Translations under genes and position numbers: made by a program
In this document: positions 45,696-57,874 of the stretch, piece after piece
How the letters are laid out: the number at the start of each line of letters is the position of its first letter
Numbering within the stretch: position 1 is the stretch's first letter
From: Lichtheimia corymbifera B2541
Taxonomy: Eukaryota; Mucoromycota; Mucoromycetes; Mucorales; Lichtheimiaceae
Length of the DNA: 64,000 bases
Direction: 5' to 3'
Assembly (NCBI GenBank): GCA_000697475.1
Contig: JNEU01000824.1
Location: forward strand, 1 to 64,000
The notes under the pieces: model-generated
Databases searched by the model: none
The model's input: the letters and a program-made list of their open reading frames with translations, nothing else
Told to the model about the DNA's origin: nothing

Positions 45696-46816
45696 TGTTG
45701 TTTAAAGGTATTCACAGTAGCAGTAGGAAAGGAACACAACGTCGATAAGATTGTTTAAAGAAAAAACGGCACCATAGAGGCCGATAAGGCGCTTCGAGTG
45801 GTGATAGTGGGAGGGTGAAAAAATGTGTTAGTGGACAAAAAGATGTATAACAGTCAAAGAAAAAACGCATTATGATGGGGGATATTATATATGGCTGGTG
45901 CTGTGGCAGGGAGTTTGGTGCGTTCTCATCATCTTTGCTCGTGTGAGAGGGCCCTGTCGTCATTTTCTACACACAGCCATGTGAGCGGGAATAAGCATCA
46001 TGTATTGGCATCATCTGCTTTAGCCCAATGGCCGACCAAAGAAATTATTGCGCTTGTGTGCTGCCGAGAAAGGGAGAAGAATGGCATCTGATCCTGTTAC
46101 TCAGATATCAACCCACTTTGATCGCATCCACGTCCGCTCCTCACTTTATCCTCCCCCAACACAATAACCACGCTCATTATATCCTCTACAATAGATAAAG
46201 AATTCATTCATAGCATATGCAGGTCATCATCGCAACAATGACACCTATGCGTGATCAAGCGTGTGTGTGCTTGTGCGTGTAGGTGTGTAGGTGTGTGGGT
46301 GTTAGAGCACTCTACGCCCCTGATCATTGCATGTGGTGTTGTGAACAGACCAATTTGAGTTGTGTTGCAAGCAGTCTTGGCTAATGGTTTGACGGGATTG
46401 TGTAACCAGTAAAGGCAACGTTGCAAACCGAGTAACCTGTAATAATATAGAGTAAATGAAATATACAGCAAATGAGCGACTTTTTTGATTTATTTTCTTG
46501 CACGCTCCTCATGATCGTTTAACTAACCCACGACCTCACGCACAAAAGCACTCGAAAAGCACATGCTCCTACCATTAATATAATATACATGGTCACAGGA
46601 ATGATGTTGGGAAGGAGCAACATAATAGAATAAAATTCGGAACAGAAAACCAGCACTATTGCACGTCATATCTCTCCCCGTTCTCCTTGTCCCACATTGT
46701 ATCACGTTTTCAAGAAAGAAAGAAAGCCACGTTGTGTGTGTCTGAAAAATTGAACACAGGGTATGAATTTGACAAAGAAAATATATGAGGGAGGGTATCT
46801 GTTGTGGTGATGATGA
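45696..46816. other. Intergenic, no supported gene
   Basis: About 1.1 kb, upstream of the hypothetical gene and downstream of the PP2A subunit gene (both minus). A TG-rich stretch lies at about 46260-46300. Short frames only, no domain seen. Confidence 0.4.
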
Positions 46817-47140
46817 TCAGGTTGTTGTCTCTGAAAGTCGTTGCCTTGATAGCCACCAAATCCACTCAGCTGCTCTATCCTCACGTTCCTCTTCATTCTC
46901 TTCAGCGTCTTCTTCATGTGCTTGCCATAGCCAAGAAGCTTCATGGTGTTGATGATGTTGTGCTTTTTTGGTTTGGCTAATAGTGTTTGGAAGCACAGGC
47001 TCTTTAGTCGGTGTTGTCGGTGCGCTTGTGTCACTTTCATGATCACTTGTGCTGCTGGTGCTGGTGCTACTAGCTTCGATTGTGCCATCATCATCTGCTA
47101 CGTCGGTGTTCTCGGATGACTCGTCGTCGTCTGTAGTCGT

Positions 47141-47180
<40 letters not shown>

Positions 47181-49708
47181 CCGTCATCTTGCTCCTCTGC
47201 TTTCGGGTCATCTTCCGATGGTAATGCTGCTGTACCTCTGTATTCTTCATGCTCATTGTCTTCGTCGTCGTCATAATAGTCATCTGCTGCAACTTGCTGT
47301 TCAAGCTCATCTTCCTCTTCATATTGCTCATCATCCTCATCCTCATCCCACGTGGCCTCTTGACGTTCATTGAGCAAAAGCTGCTGGTACTCGAGCTCGG
47401 CATATGCACACCAATCACTTTTTGTGACAATATAAGTTGAATGTACGCGCTTGCATGTTGATAGAGAGAGCAGCAACGTTACCTGATCATAAAGTAACCA
47501 AGATTATCATCCAGCAAGGAGAGATCGTCCTCAAGCAGGTCATCAGATTGCTGTCGCAATCGCTCCATTTCTTGATCACGCTTTGCACGAATCGAACCTT
47601 GATATGATTCATGTACTTGGAAGCGGTCAAAGTTGATAAATGTATCAAAAAAGCGCTCTGCAAGATAACCATTACGTTTCAGATCTCTGAGTTGAAATTG
47701 GCCGGGAATAGTGGGTCGGATTAGATCGTTCCTGCAAACAAAGAAAAAGGGGTTAGTATGCTAAACAATGAAATGTGCCTGAGTTGCGTATATGATTATA
47801 CATACGCTTGAATCATTGTTGTATATCGCACTCACATTTGACATAGAATGTTTTGAAACTGAATATGGTCATCATCATTAACCCCATAGAAACGCTGTCT
47901 AAATTTGGAATGTCAAGCAACAATTCGGCTGCATGGAACATTTAGTAGTGGCGGCTTACCTTGTTTCTTGCTCTTGCCAAAATTGAGCCAGCTCATAGCC
48001 TGACAAGACACCATCACCATCAGTGTCCAAGCACCGAAACCTATATTACGGCGAACCTTTATCATTAGCTCGTGAACGTGTAGTATTGCATATGATCGGT
48101 TGATGCACTTGCCAATACTCGATAGCCATAGGCGTGCTTTTGTCTACTTCAGAAAGAAGGAACCCTGATACATGAGGGACCATATCACATTGTGAGAACA
48201 GGTATAATAAATGATGGAGAAGCATCACACAACTCACAAATATAATCCAAATAGCTCAAAGATGCTGCCGAATCTTGTGCTATAGAAGAAGTAGTGATAC
48301 CACCATCATCATCCGAAGTGTCACGAGCAAATGCAGAGATGCGTCCATTTTGCATAACGCATTGTACGATACGCGTGCCTAGGGCAGCTTGATTATATTT
48401 TGCTAGGTCAGATTCGGTGATAATGAGGTCATGATCGCTGTCCAGAGCCCAAAACTTGCAGTATATGACGTAAAAATGCTTATAAGAAAAGCAGTTGCGG
48501 GTCTATAAAGCATGGTTGAGTACCAACTTTCGCTTTTGTGCTACTCGAAATTGCATAAAGTAAATAAAATAAGCTTATGATCATACCGTGTTTAAATCCA
48601 CGTGGGGCCCGAGCATTTGGATCATGCGAGTAAATCCACTTTTTCTAAACTGGGGCATGCTCATTTTGCCGCTGGGACAATGTGCGTCGTAAAAAAGACG
48701 ACAAATCACAGTTTCAACTGATGATGGTGAAGGCGAGTTAATGGTCCATGACGATAAAAGTTATGGTGGCAGTGGATGAAGCATACGTACTATAGCGTTC
48801 TTGAAACATTGGGTTGTCGGCTAAAAAACGTAATCCTGGATGATGCAAAACAATATCTAAAATATGCAAAGCCGATTGTGGCGTAGGTGAGCAAATGTAT
48901 GTGACATGAGGATGTGGCATAGAAACATGGGCTGCAAACACAAATGTATGCTTTGCAGTTTCATCTTTCGTTGGTGCTCTTGTACCCTACCTTCAAGCAC
49001 TGGTAGGAAATCTTCTGGTAATATCCAAGAGCAATTAGGCTTCTTTAGGATGTTGAAGAAGAGGGATTCATCATTATATCGATTATGTGACAATTCGGTC
49101 CAGCCGCTATAAAGCATTATGAGCGCTTGTTAAAATGGTGTATACGGCACTTTTTGGGTTGACTTGCCTTATGAATTGGTCAAAGGTAACCTTCTCGTTA
49201 CGATCATGCATTGAGTCAATTCGACGAAAGAGTGCGATGCTCATATATCGTGGCAGATCGCATGTCCGTGTAATAGCCACAAATTGCGTTTCTAGTAGAA
49301 AGGGCTGGTAACCATAGAGCTGGCGGACAATTGACTAACGTATGAAGGGTGGCGGCAGTATAGTGAAAATGCATGGATGAGTATGAGCGAATGTGCAATT
49401 TTGACATAGGAGAAAAGAAAAGGGGCATTAGAAGACAGAAAAATATGGATATCACTAACCATGATTTTACGATCTCTGCACTCTCGTTCTTCTGGAACTA
49501 CTGGTTTACCAAAGGGAAAAAAGAATCGGGGTATGGTGTTCATTGTTTTTGTTGTTGTGGTTGCACGACATGCGTTGTGATGGTTTGTGCTGGTTGCGGT
49601 ATTTATACTGGTAGAAACGGTTGACTGCTGCTGGCTAATGCCTTCTGTGTCTTTTGTGGATGTAGTTAAAGGATATGGCGAGGAACAAGGTTTAAGACTG
49701 GGTGACAT
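46817..49708 (-). CDS. Protein phosphatase 2A regulatory subunit B'' (PPP2R3 type)
   Basis: A multi-exon gene. The N-terminal signature [12 protein letters not shown] is followed by [30 protein letters not shown] and the PP2A-docking helical region ([20 protein letters not shown]). Two EF-hand-like loops are present: [13 protein letters not shown] and [13 protein letters not shown], the second a textbook Ca2+ loop. The [15 protein letters not shown] motif is typical of the C-terminal part of this family. B'' subunits direct PP2A to specific substrates, often in a Ca2+-dependent way. Unusually, the protein then has a long acidic tail with a run of 13 Asp encoded by an ATC/GAT triplet repeat (47141-47180), ending RLSETTT. 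Exon borders were only partly resolved. Confidence 0.88.
47141..47180. repeat. (ATC)n / (GAT)n triplet repeat within the coding region
   Basis: Forty bases of perfect triplet repeat on the plus strand, coding for poly-Asp on the minus strand in the PP2A B'' gene. It lies within a broader acidic and Ser/Thr stretch and is likely length-variable between strains. Confidence 0.85.
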
Positions 49709-52305
49709 TGTAAAAGAAACAGAGATTTAGTCTCGGCGGTGGAAGGAACATCGGGCAAAAATACTTGCAGCTTCATGGAGGAATAGTCAGGCTTGCATAA
49801 AACAGGTTAAGATATTAGGAAATTTACGAGATGCTGATGCTGATGATGGTGAGTGAAAAGAAAAGGGAAAAAAGGAAAGAGAAGAGAGAAAAAACTGAGG
49901 CTGTAAGTAGTGGAACGACGAGGATTGCAATGCATGCAGACTTGTCGTTGAACGATGGCAAAAAACATCATTCCTCCTATTCGTTGCATCAACCGACACC
50001 TGTTGTTGATTGCTCCGTCGTGATCATTGTTGCCTTGTCATCCGTCATTGTCGTCGTATTTGAGTAAAGCCCCTCCTCCCTGCTTTCTTAGCCTCCTTTC
50101 TACACAACATGCACAGCCTATCTTGCCTTCTTCCATCATTGTGGTTCAGCATCTCCCTTGTCTACATTTTTATTTGGCTGTGCAATGTAAATATGGATCA
50201 AACATGTTCGGCTGCTTTCTCCTTTTGAATGCTTAAAACACCCACACACACAAAAATGCATACATGCAACGCCGATTTTTGGTGGAGATAAATATGGTAT
50301 GGCCGTCGACATATTCGTATTTAAACTGCATACGACCAAGCTCTTCGAGTGATCTTTAGTCGTCGCTATTAGGGTTCTTTACTACTACAATGCAATGTTG
50401 ATGTCGAAAGAAGAGGGGCAAGCATTATGCACTACGTCCACAAGAGCAGTAAAGAAAAAAGCTAGCTAAGGATGACACACGAGATCAAAACACCGATGGG
50501 CCGGTATGCGTGTATTAATCCGGTGCTGCAGCTCTTGCACTAGAAAGCCCAACTTGCTACGTAGACAAGAACCGTGCACCATACACATGATGCCAGGGTC
50601 CAGGTCCATGGAAATTGAAACGGTTGTTCCGTCACCCCATAATCACATTGTCTGAAACACACACATGTGCCACACTCATACGCATGCATGCTGCTTCTTT
50701 TTTTTTTTTGCCACGGATCTCCAAATCTCAGAGATTCTCACTTATTTGGCGTCTTCTCGAAACCGTTAGTTCTCTTATACCATTGAGCAGCTTGCAGGAT
50801 GTTTTTATGTTAACGCTGCAATAGCCAATGCATCCCAAAAGAAATTAATATAAAACCAAAGTCACATGAATCCAGAGCCTGTTTTAGCCACGTAGCATTA
50901 GGTTCCCATACAAGTAAACAACTCTCTCGTTGTTTGGTGAGCCAAATATATGACTAAATTGTGCCATCTTAGAAACCAAATAATATCCATATTGAGACGT
51001 GCCTCCAGTATTATTGTATATACGGATTTACAAGACACGCAGTTTACTGCTTTAAAGTAAGGTTACAGGAAAAGCAACAACACTACGTGGTGTACGTCTC
51101 TTCCATACTACCATATTTCGCTTGATGCCTATCCCTTTTCATTATTTGATCTGTGCGCGTTTCTCATTTCAGCATAATATTGCCTCCTCATCCGCTATCC
51201 TTGCTTTTTCTTGTTCAAGGTGACCGAGCGCTACATCCACATCACCTATACACGTGCTATGTATGTTCTTGTGATTTTCAAAACCTCCATGCAATAGGTC
51301 AACAGGTTGCTCCTGCACAGCCTTTCAATGTGCAAGATATGATCGCCAATGAGATTTTATGGAAATAAAGGGGCTTCGTAGGGGAGTAAGAGAAATAGGC
51401 ACTGCTCTTCGCTGCTATTCAAAGGCAGGAGCAACATCAAAGTAAGGGTCCTCACAGATCAAACGCTCTCCTTCCTCCGATGTTGATCCCTTTTACTCTA
51501 TCAGGAGGAGCAAAGAGGGTCAAGGAGGTATCACAAGCTCACTCACTTTGTTGGCTCTCCCTTTTTAAACCTTATCCAGCTCCTAAAGCTATCATCCACC
51601 ACTAGTCCTTCCGTGTGCGTGTGTGTATGTGTATGTGTGTGTGCGCGTTTATTTGTGTATGGATGGTCCGACCATATCATGTCAAAAATTTACAGCTTAC
51701 AATATGATGAAATGCAGCTCCTTATATCAAGTACAAGATTACGAGGAGAAATGGGTCATGAGATATTGGTGATTGTATTTTTAAAACGATTACGCAAGGA
51801 GGTGCAACTACTCTTCTTTTTCTTTTCTTGTATTTTCCTTGTTGGATATCTTGGGAAATGGACCATTTGTCATATTTGGTACCATATCAGTGATTGTGGA
51901 TTGTCAAATTCAAATATGAAAAAGCGCCGATCCTTCATCCATGCTGTCAAATCAGCTTCATTTATGTGTAACCTTGAGGATAATGCGTCATGAGAAAGAT
52001 TGAGATATGCAAGGTGAAAAGTCATCCTGCTTTGTCTGGAAGCTAATGCATGGTTGCTTTCAAGAGAAAGGAGTGCGGCGTACGCTTATTTCTCCAAGCG
52101 AAAAGTACGTTGCCGTATCAGGTAGTGGGAAGTCAGGAACCTTTCCTTCAATGAAAAATTAGGGAGACAAAGTTGCAAAACGTTGCTGTGCTTCACTTGC
52201 TCATGTGCCATTTCAAAGTATCTTTTTTCGTATCTCTTTTCCCCACACCATCGTTTACATCATCTGCGTCAACACCCAAGTTATCTAAGCAACACTATTC
52301 CTTCC
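49709..52305. other. 2.6-kb stretch with no supported gene
   Basis: This is the longest gap outside the repeat region. The left end should hold the promoter of the PP2A gene. The rest has only short open frames with poor composition, some starting in TG microsatellites (about 51615-51650). One 3' frame around 51290-51367 encodes a tidy ending (GQQVAPAQPFNVQDM... EILWK) that might be the last exon of a small gene, but no upstream exon could be assigned. A non-coding RNA cannot be excluded. Confidence 0.45.
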
Positions 52306-53463
52306 ATGGACAGGTCATTGGTAGTGAAACAGCAGCATTCACTACAACAGCAAATATCCCCAACCATAATTACCACCACTAATTCAGAGCGGCCGTGGTA
52401 TTCTTTATTTTCAGTCAACAGCTATTCATCAATCTTGCAACAACCGCTGGTGTCTTCTTTGGGATCTGTTTTTGCACCATCGTCTTCATCATCCTTTGAA
52501 CGTACGCAAAATCCATCATGGTGGTCATCTATTTATCGCCTTGGTACCAACCCATCGACGGTGGTTCAAATCAACGACCATCGAAATGACATCAGTAATA
52601 ACTCTTTGCAGCAGCCATCTGTGCCTGTATATGTCGACGTCATGCATTCTGGCAGCAGCCTCCTTGATAACGACTCGTCCTTGAGCACTGATAGCAGTAG
52701 TGTCAACAATGGATCATGTGTCTCATCTTTGGATTGCTCTTCACTTATCTCAACAACTTCGACAACCCCTCCAATTAGCCCAGTCAGCCCATGTGAGGAG
52801 CTCGTAAAGGATCAACAGCACAAAAAGCAACACTACCCACATCCCTGTCAACACCTGGTTATTAGCATTCTCTGGATTTGGCTTTGCGGGCATGTAGTGG
52901 TCCAAGTAGTACTTGTCACCTCCCAGCCATTATTATCACCAACAACGAACAATAGTAACGTTCAGCAATCGATCAATGAGACCGTACCATTGACAACACC
53001 AAGACGGGATTCAAAGTTTGAAGATGCGGCGGATGTCAAAAATAGTCTCATGCTTGTTGAAGAAAAAGCACATGTACCAAAAGCAGCTGAGCCATCATCA
53101 ACATGGGCACCATTTACTGAAAGCGATACGATATCAAGATACGCTGCCAAACGACCCGCTGTTGCCGATTTGTGGCAGCAGCATGAGCAACATCTCGAAG
53201 CGTATCGCCGATCATTTCCCATTCGACCCACAGAAAGACGGAAATATTGGCGGTCCCAGCAACAATCATGCACATCACCATCCATGCATATGGGAAACAA
53301 TGACAAATTAATGGCACTTGCAAATGAGACATTGGCATATTTCGAAAACACATACGCCAATAACAGCTCTGAAGATCATCATCTGGATGATATAATCCAT
53401 ACATTGCGCTATCGAGCATTTGCATCATCGACATCCACCTCCATCACCAACACCACTATTTAA
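52306..53463 (+). CDS. Orphan protein with single hydrophobic segment
   Basis: One frame from ATG 52306 encodes about 385 residues; the frame extends 41 codons upstream without another ATG. The N-terminal half is Ser/Asn/Gln-rich. A hydrophobic segment (HLVISILWIWLCGHVVVQVV) lies near residue 190 and could be a membrane anchor. The C-terminal third looks ordered (WAPFTESDTISRYAAKRPAV, WQQHEQHLEAYRRSFPIRPT, ANETLAYFENTYAN). I do not recognise the family. The CT-rich leader (52225-52300) supports real transcription from here. The gene converges on the CSC1 gene with about 400 bp between the stops. Confidence 0.6.
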   Translation: MDRSLVVKQQHSLQQQISPTIITTTNSERPWYSLFSVNSYSSILQQPLVSSLGSVFAPSSSSSFERTQNPSWWSSIYRLGTNPSTVVQINDHRNDISNNSLQQPSVPVYVDVMHSGSSLLDNDSSLSTDSSSVNNGSCVSSLDCSSLISTTSTTPPISPVSPCEELVKDQQHKKQHYPHPCQHLVISILWIWLCGHVVVQVVLVTSQPLLSPTTNNSNVQQSINETVPLTTPRRDSKFEDAADVKNSLMLVEEKAHVPKAAEPSSTWAPFTESDTISRYAAKRPAVADLWQQHEQHLEAYRRSFPIRPTERRKYWRSQQQSCTSPSMHMGNNDKLMALANETLAYFENTYANNSSEDHHLDDIIHTLRYRAFASSTSTSITNTTI

Positions 53464-53869
53464 TGTGTGTATCAATCTAGCATTTTGTACAAAAGTTTTA
53501 TTCGACGTTGTTCCCTATCATCTCTCCTCCTTGTCCTCCTTTCATTATCAATGTCTTACCATTTTGTGAATAATTACCTTCATCCCATTCATCTTTTCTA
53601 CTATCACGTAATTTGTTTTCAATACGATCTTGTACATAATCTTTTTGCAATGCAAAATTGGAACTTGCTTCTACCATCTTGGCCACATAGCAGCCTCGTA
53701 TGTACATAATAGAGACCTGGTGGTTGATAACTTAGACAAGGTTTACAGCTTAAAGTAAAGAGCAAGCTCTTGTATTTATATAGTAGTAGTTTAGGGAAGA
53801 CAAGGTGCAATAAGTGATAGTATTATAGCTAAAGGATGCAAGCGGTATACAAGTGCAAGTGTACATGGT
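53464..53869. other. Convergent intergenic region
   Basis: About 400 bp holding the 3' ends of the orphan membrane protein gene and the CSC1 gene. AT-rich, no gene seen. Confidence 0.4.
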
Positions 53870-56800
53870 TTACGATGTCATAGCAAAAGAATCAACAATG
53901 TTGGCACTGTGTACGGCGTTTTGGACGTTTTCATTGACACGGCTGAATTGGTTGGGTGTTGGTGCCTCTCCAGGGATTCCTTGACCACCATTTTCAAACA
54001 AGGCTTCATCAACGACTACCTTTGACTTTTGTCCATGTTTGCCAGCATGCTCAGCACGTGCCCCTTCCGCACTCGTTGTGATATTTGACTTTCTAAGTTC
54101 ATCCATTTGCTGATGCGTGATACCAAGGTCATCTTCAGGTAACCAGACTGTGGGCTGTGCTTGGTATAGGGCTGGGTTCATATAAGTCTCAATGCCGTAA
54201 ACGAGACGTGCTGTGGACATGGCAAAATCAGGGTCGCTACTGCTGCCGCTTCGTTCATGCTCTGATGACTTGACTCGTTTTCTCAATTGATCGCTGGCCA
54301 TATACGCATCTACGGGAAGTCCATCTTGATCCAGAATCACGCCATGATCATCCTGCTTTTGACCTTCATCATCTTGGAGATGATTAATGTGCTGGACTCT
54401 TCCATCACCACCATTTTGGTCATGCTTCGACATGAGCTTTTTGTCCTCCGTAGCAGCAGGCAGAACGTTGCTATTGGTGCTGCCAGCAGAAGAACTAGTA
54501 ACAGTTGCCTTGATTTCATGCTCGTTTTCTTGAATAGGAAGGAATTCAAACAGCGGCTTGAATGACAGGTCGTACAACATCAGAGCAAACACGGATACAA
54601 CGAGAACCACCACCATGATAACTAGCTGTGGAATCGCTTGCTTGATAGCAAAGAGGCCAATCATTGTCAGTTGCCATGTGAAAAGACCAATGTACACGTG
54701 CCGAAGAGCACGGGGAAATGCCAGACCACCCGTTTCGTACTCCAACTCATACACAAAGAGGAATTGATACAAGTGCACAAAGTAGGTCAATATAAAAAAC
54801 AGCGCGACAAATGGCAAGATGAGTGGTGCAATGGTCGAGTATTCGATGCCCAAAACGAAGATAATAGTGTGCGAGGGAACAAGTGTGCCAAGTGAAGTCG
54901 TTGGGCATTTTGTACGTTGCGTGTAGATATCTCGTGGCGTTTTGGATAGAAAGGGAAACACATAAGAGAGCACCAAGGGAACCGTTTGCAGCATAGCTTG
55001 TCCAGACGAATTAAGCGCTTGAAGCATCACATAGGTGATAAAGAAGGTACTGGCCTGGAACATGAAATAGTGAATAATACAGCCATCAAGTCAAGCATTG
55101 TACATACCTTTGGCAGGGATTCAGCAAGCGTATTGATAATGCTCAAGGGATTCTTAGCAATGGCACCAATGGCTTGAACAACACCACCCACAATGGTTGA
55201 AATAAGCATGACATCCACATACTATTGCATTGTTGATTAGGGATACAATTGAAATATATAATATAGTAAACACTTACAAGGAAAAAGAAGTACTTGTCCA
55301 GTAATGCGAGATCGACCATCGACTTTTGAGGAATACCTTCTTGCGTGGAAAAGACTAACCAATAACATGTTAAGGATGATGTTAAAGACCTTTGGGGTAG
55401 GTTGGTTACTTACTTTTGAAGATAATGGGGACCAATGCTACGAGAATTGCCAAGGCAACTGCAGGCAAAATACCTTGGATGATACCAACAGCTGTGGGGG
55501 GTAAGCTGTTCAGCACGGCGAGGAAAGGCAGGACTTCAGTCAATGATTGGATGTTGGCCACAGCTTGGACGAAACCCACTATAGTCATGCATGATTAGTA
55601 CATGTAGTAGTTTAGCATATATAACAAGTAACTTACCAGGAATGATCCAAAAGATGACAATAGCAGATGTAAGAGTCAAACTTATGAAGCGACGAATAAG
55701 ACGTTCAAGCGACTTGATATTCATATTGTCCCAAATGATATCTGAAGGAGCGATCTGCAAGAAGCGAGGAGCCATTTGGAGTTCGTGGGAATGGATGACA
55801 CATTGAGCAGCCATGTGAGCAGCGATCTGTTGGTTGAACTCGATGAAGGCCGAGCTTAGCTGTGGATAAGCCTCTGGAGAACGTTGAGCAGCCAGGATCT
55901 TGCCATTGAGGTCATTGATTTCCTTGTGGTAGTATTCAAGAGAGTCAACCTTGCGTCCCACGCAGGGCACACTGATCGGCAAAGGTGACACACGATGTCG
56001 TGGACGTAACTTGTCGGGAATAACCCACGAACCACCGCTCTCAATTTGGTCGCCACCTTTATTCTTGGCATGATGCTTGTACGAGGCTGCAATGGCATTC
56101 GTCACAGCACCTTCAAGCCCTTTGACATGCTTTTCACGTTCAGCAATGATGTCAGGTAGATCCTTTGTATCTCTAGATAGAATAGGTGTTGTTGTTGTAA
56201 GAATAAAAAACAAACTTGGCATGTGCATGCATCTATGTTATTTGTATACACGTACCTTGCAATCCAAATACGTCGAACACCTCCAGGGAAACGATTGAAG
56301 ATCTTGGTGAGCTCATCAATGTTGTTGCTACCTTCTGGGATCGATGGCACATACAACGTCCGTGCAGTCACTGACTTTTGGTAATCAGGACTTAGAAGGA
56401 ACCGGCGACGTAACACAAGAAACACCCGAGTTTCTCGGAAGGTGTAATAGATGATCCCGGCTGCAATGAGATATAAAAAGATCAGTTGTTTTTGGTCCTT
56501 TTAGCAAATCATGTCCCTCTATGCATATAAGCTTTCTCTTTACATACCACTGAGAATCACTGCAAGTATCAAGTGCGCCCAAAGTCGATTCAAATCCTTA
56601 ACATTGCCGATAGTAAGCAGATTGAGACCTTTGGTGTCGAGTTGATTGATGACGTTTAATGGTATCAAAATAGGCACAGCAAGAAACGTGAAGAGCACAA
56701 AGACGACAATGCCCATTCGAAGAAATCGTAGCACCATAAACCTGTCTAGACCAATCGATTGGAGCACTTGAGTATCCGTCATGCGTAACATCGTGTATAT

Positions 56801-57201
56801 CCATGAAAATGCTCCATCATCTGAAAGTGGTGGCTGTCGTCTTTAGATTAAAAAAAAATTACCCTGCAGTTAGTTTTCCCGTTATGCACTCTGACGCGCA
56901 CACGCTTCACTTTTTGTTGCCTTACTTTTCGTCGACTAGGTACGTCCGAGGTCGATATACTTGTGGACGGTGACGGCGTACGAGGAGAAAAGTGCCAAAA
57001 AAGCCACCTGCCAATGCAGCGTTAAACCACAAGGCTGAAGTAAAGGTGCTCACAGATGAATCAGCACTACAAGAATAAAGCGCGTGTATGCGTGTGTGAG
57101 CTTTGCAAGTATTGAAAAAGGAGTAGTGTGTGTATGTGTTGCTGCTGTATGGATGGGTGAACGATGATTTACTCTAGCTGATCCGACGGTGAATCTGACA
57201 T
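53870..57201 (-). CDS. CSC1/OSCA/TMEM63-family calcium-permeable channel
   Basis: A gene of about nine exons. It starts MSDSPSDQLE, then an N-terminal helix (ALWFNAALAGGFFGTFLLV) and the conserved FSWIYTMLRM... DRFMVLRFLRMG region. The cytosolic loop region (TLYVPSIPEG and KILAAQRSPEAYPQ) has the RNA-recognition-like fold of OSCA proteins, including FIEFNQQIAAHMAAQC. The pore helices follow (RRFISLTLTSAIVIFWIIP, LPPTAVGIIQGILPAVALAI, LSYVFPFLSKTPRD) and the C-terminal helices (LFVYELEYETGGLAFPRALR). These channels open on membrane tension or osmotic stress. The last ~140 residues are hydrophilic, with an acidic stretch and PEDDLGIT. Each transmembrane segment is intact, with no sign of decay. 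Exon joins were checked in part only. Confidence 0.92.
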
Positions 57202-57874
57202 GGTTGTTGATAATAAAGATCAAAGTTGAAAAGATCGTTTGGTGAAAAAGAAAAGTGAGAAAATGGGAAACTTGTCTCTGTTTTGCCTTCCATTCTTATG
57301 CAAGTATTAAAACGGCGCTTTGGTTGGATCTATTGGGTGCATCATATGTTTCATTTGAGAATGTGTGTGTGCTAGTGCGCTCTGAGAAAGATAACTGATG
57401 AATATGCCACCCCTATAGTATAATCACCCTTACCCTCCTCCTCCTCACTTGCTGTGATCTATTGCGGAGAAGAATGGTGAATATAGACTAGCAGCGATGA
57501 GCATGGTCATCCACACACCTTGCACAGCAGCAACGTCAGGGGGTAGCTATTCACCCAAAGTTACACAGGTTGCTGCCAAGATCAGTAAACCCTTTGATTC
57601 AGCCAACAATCATATAACAATGATATCACGTTCACACAAGAACTCTCTTCCCACCATCGTTGAAACCAAAATGCATGTGCAGAATCCTGGTTGTGCATGA
57701 TAAAACATTGCCATTGACATTCCCTCCAGTGCCTAGTAGTGGTGATCGGTGTTTTAAGCTTCTTTGTTGATGCGAGTCAATCACAAAATGATGTGAGGCT
57801 ACTAGTAGCAAAATATGTATTATACTAAAAGGTAGGTTATACAGGAACGAAAAATGGATTTTAGGGGTGATTAA
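57202..57874. other. Intergenic between CSC1 and BAR-ArfGAP
   Basis: About 670 bp. It should contain the CSC1 promoter; the BAR-ArfGAP gene ends here on the same strand. A 67-codon plus-strand frame (57497-57700) has no support. TG-rich patch near 57360-57375. Confidence 0.4.

Noticed and set aside
47049..47276. Ser-rich plus-strand frame
   Set aside because: It is the antisense of the poly-Asp/Glu tail of the PP2A B'' gene; the triplet repeat keeps all frames open.
51613..51993. 126-codon plus-strand frame
   Set aside because: Begins in a TG microsatellite (poly Cys-Val) and has no recognisable domain; most likely a chance frame.
57497..57700. 67-codon plus-strand frame between CSC1 and the BAR-ArfGAP gene
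   Set aside because: Starts with ATG but has no domain and no splice or promoter support, and lies in the likely CSC1 promoter.
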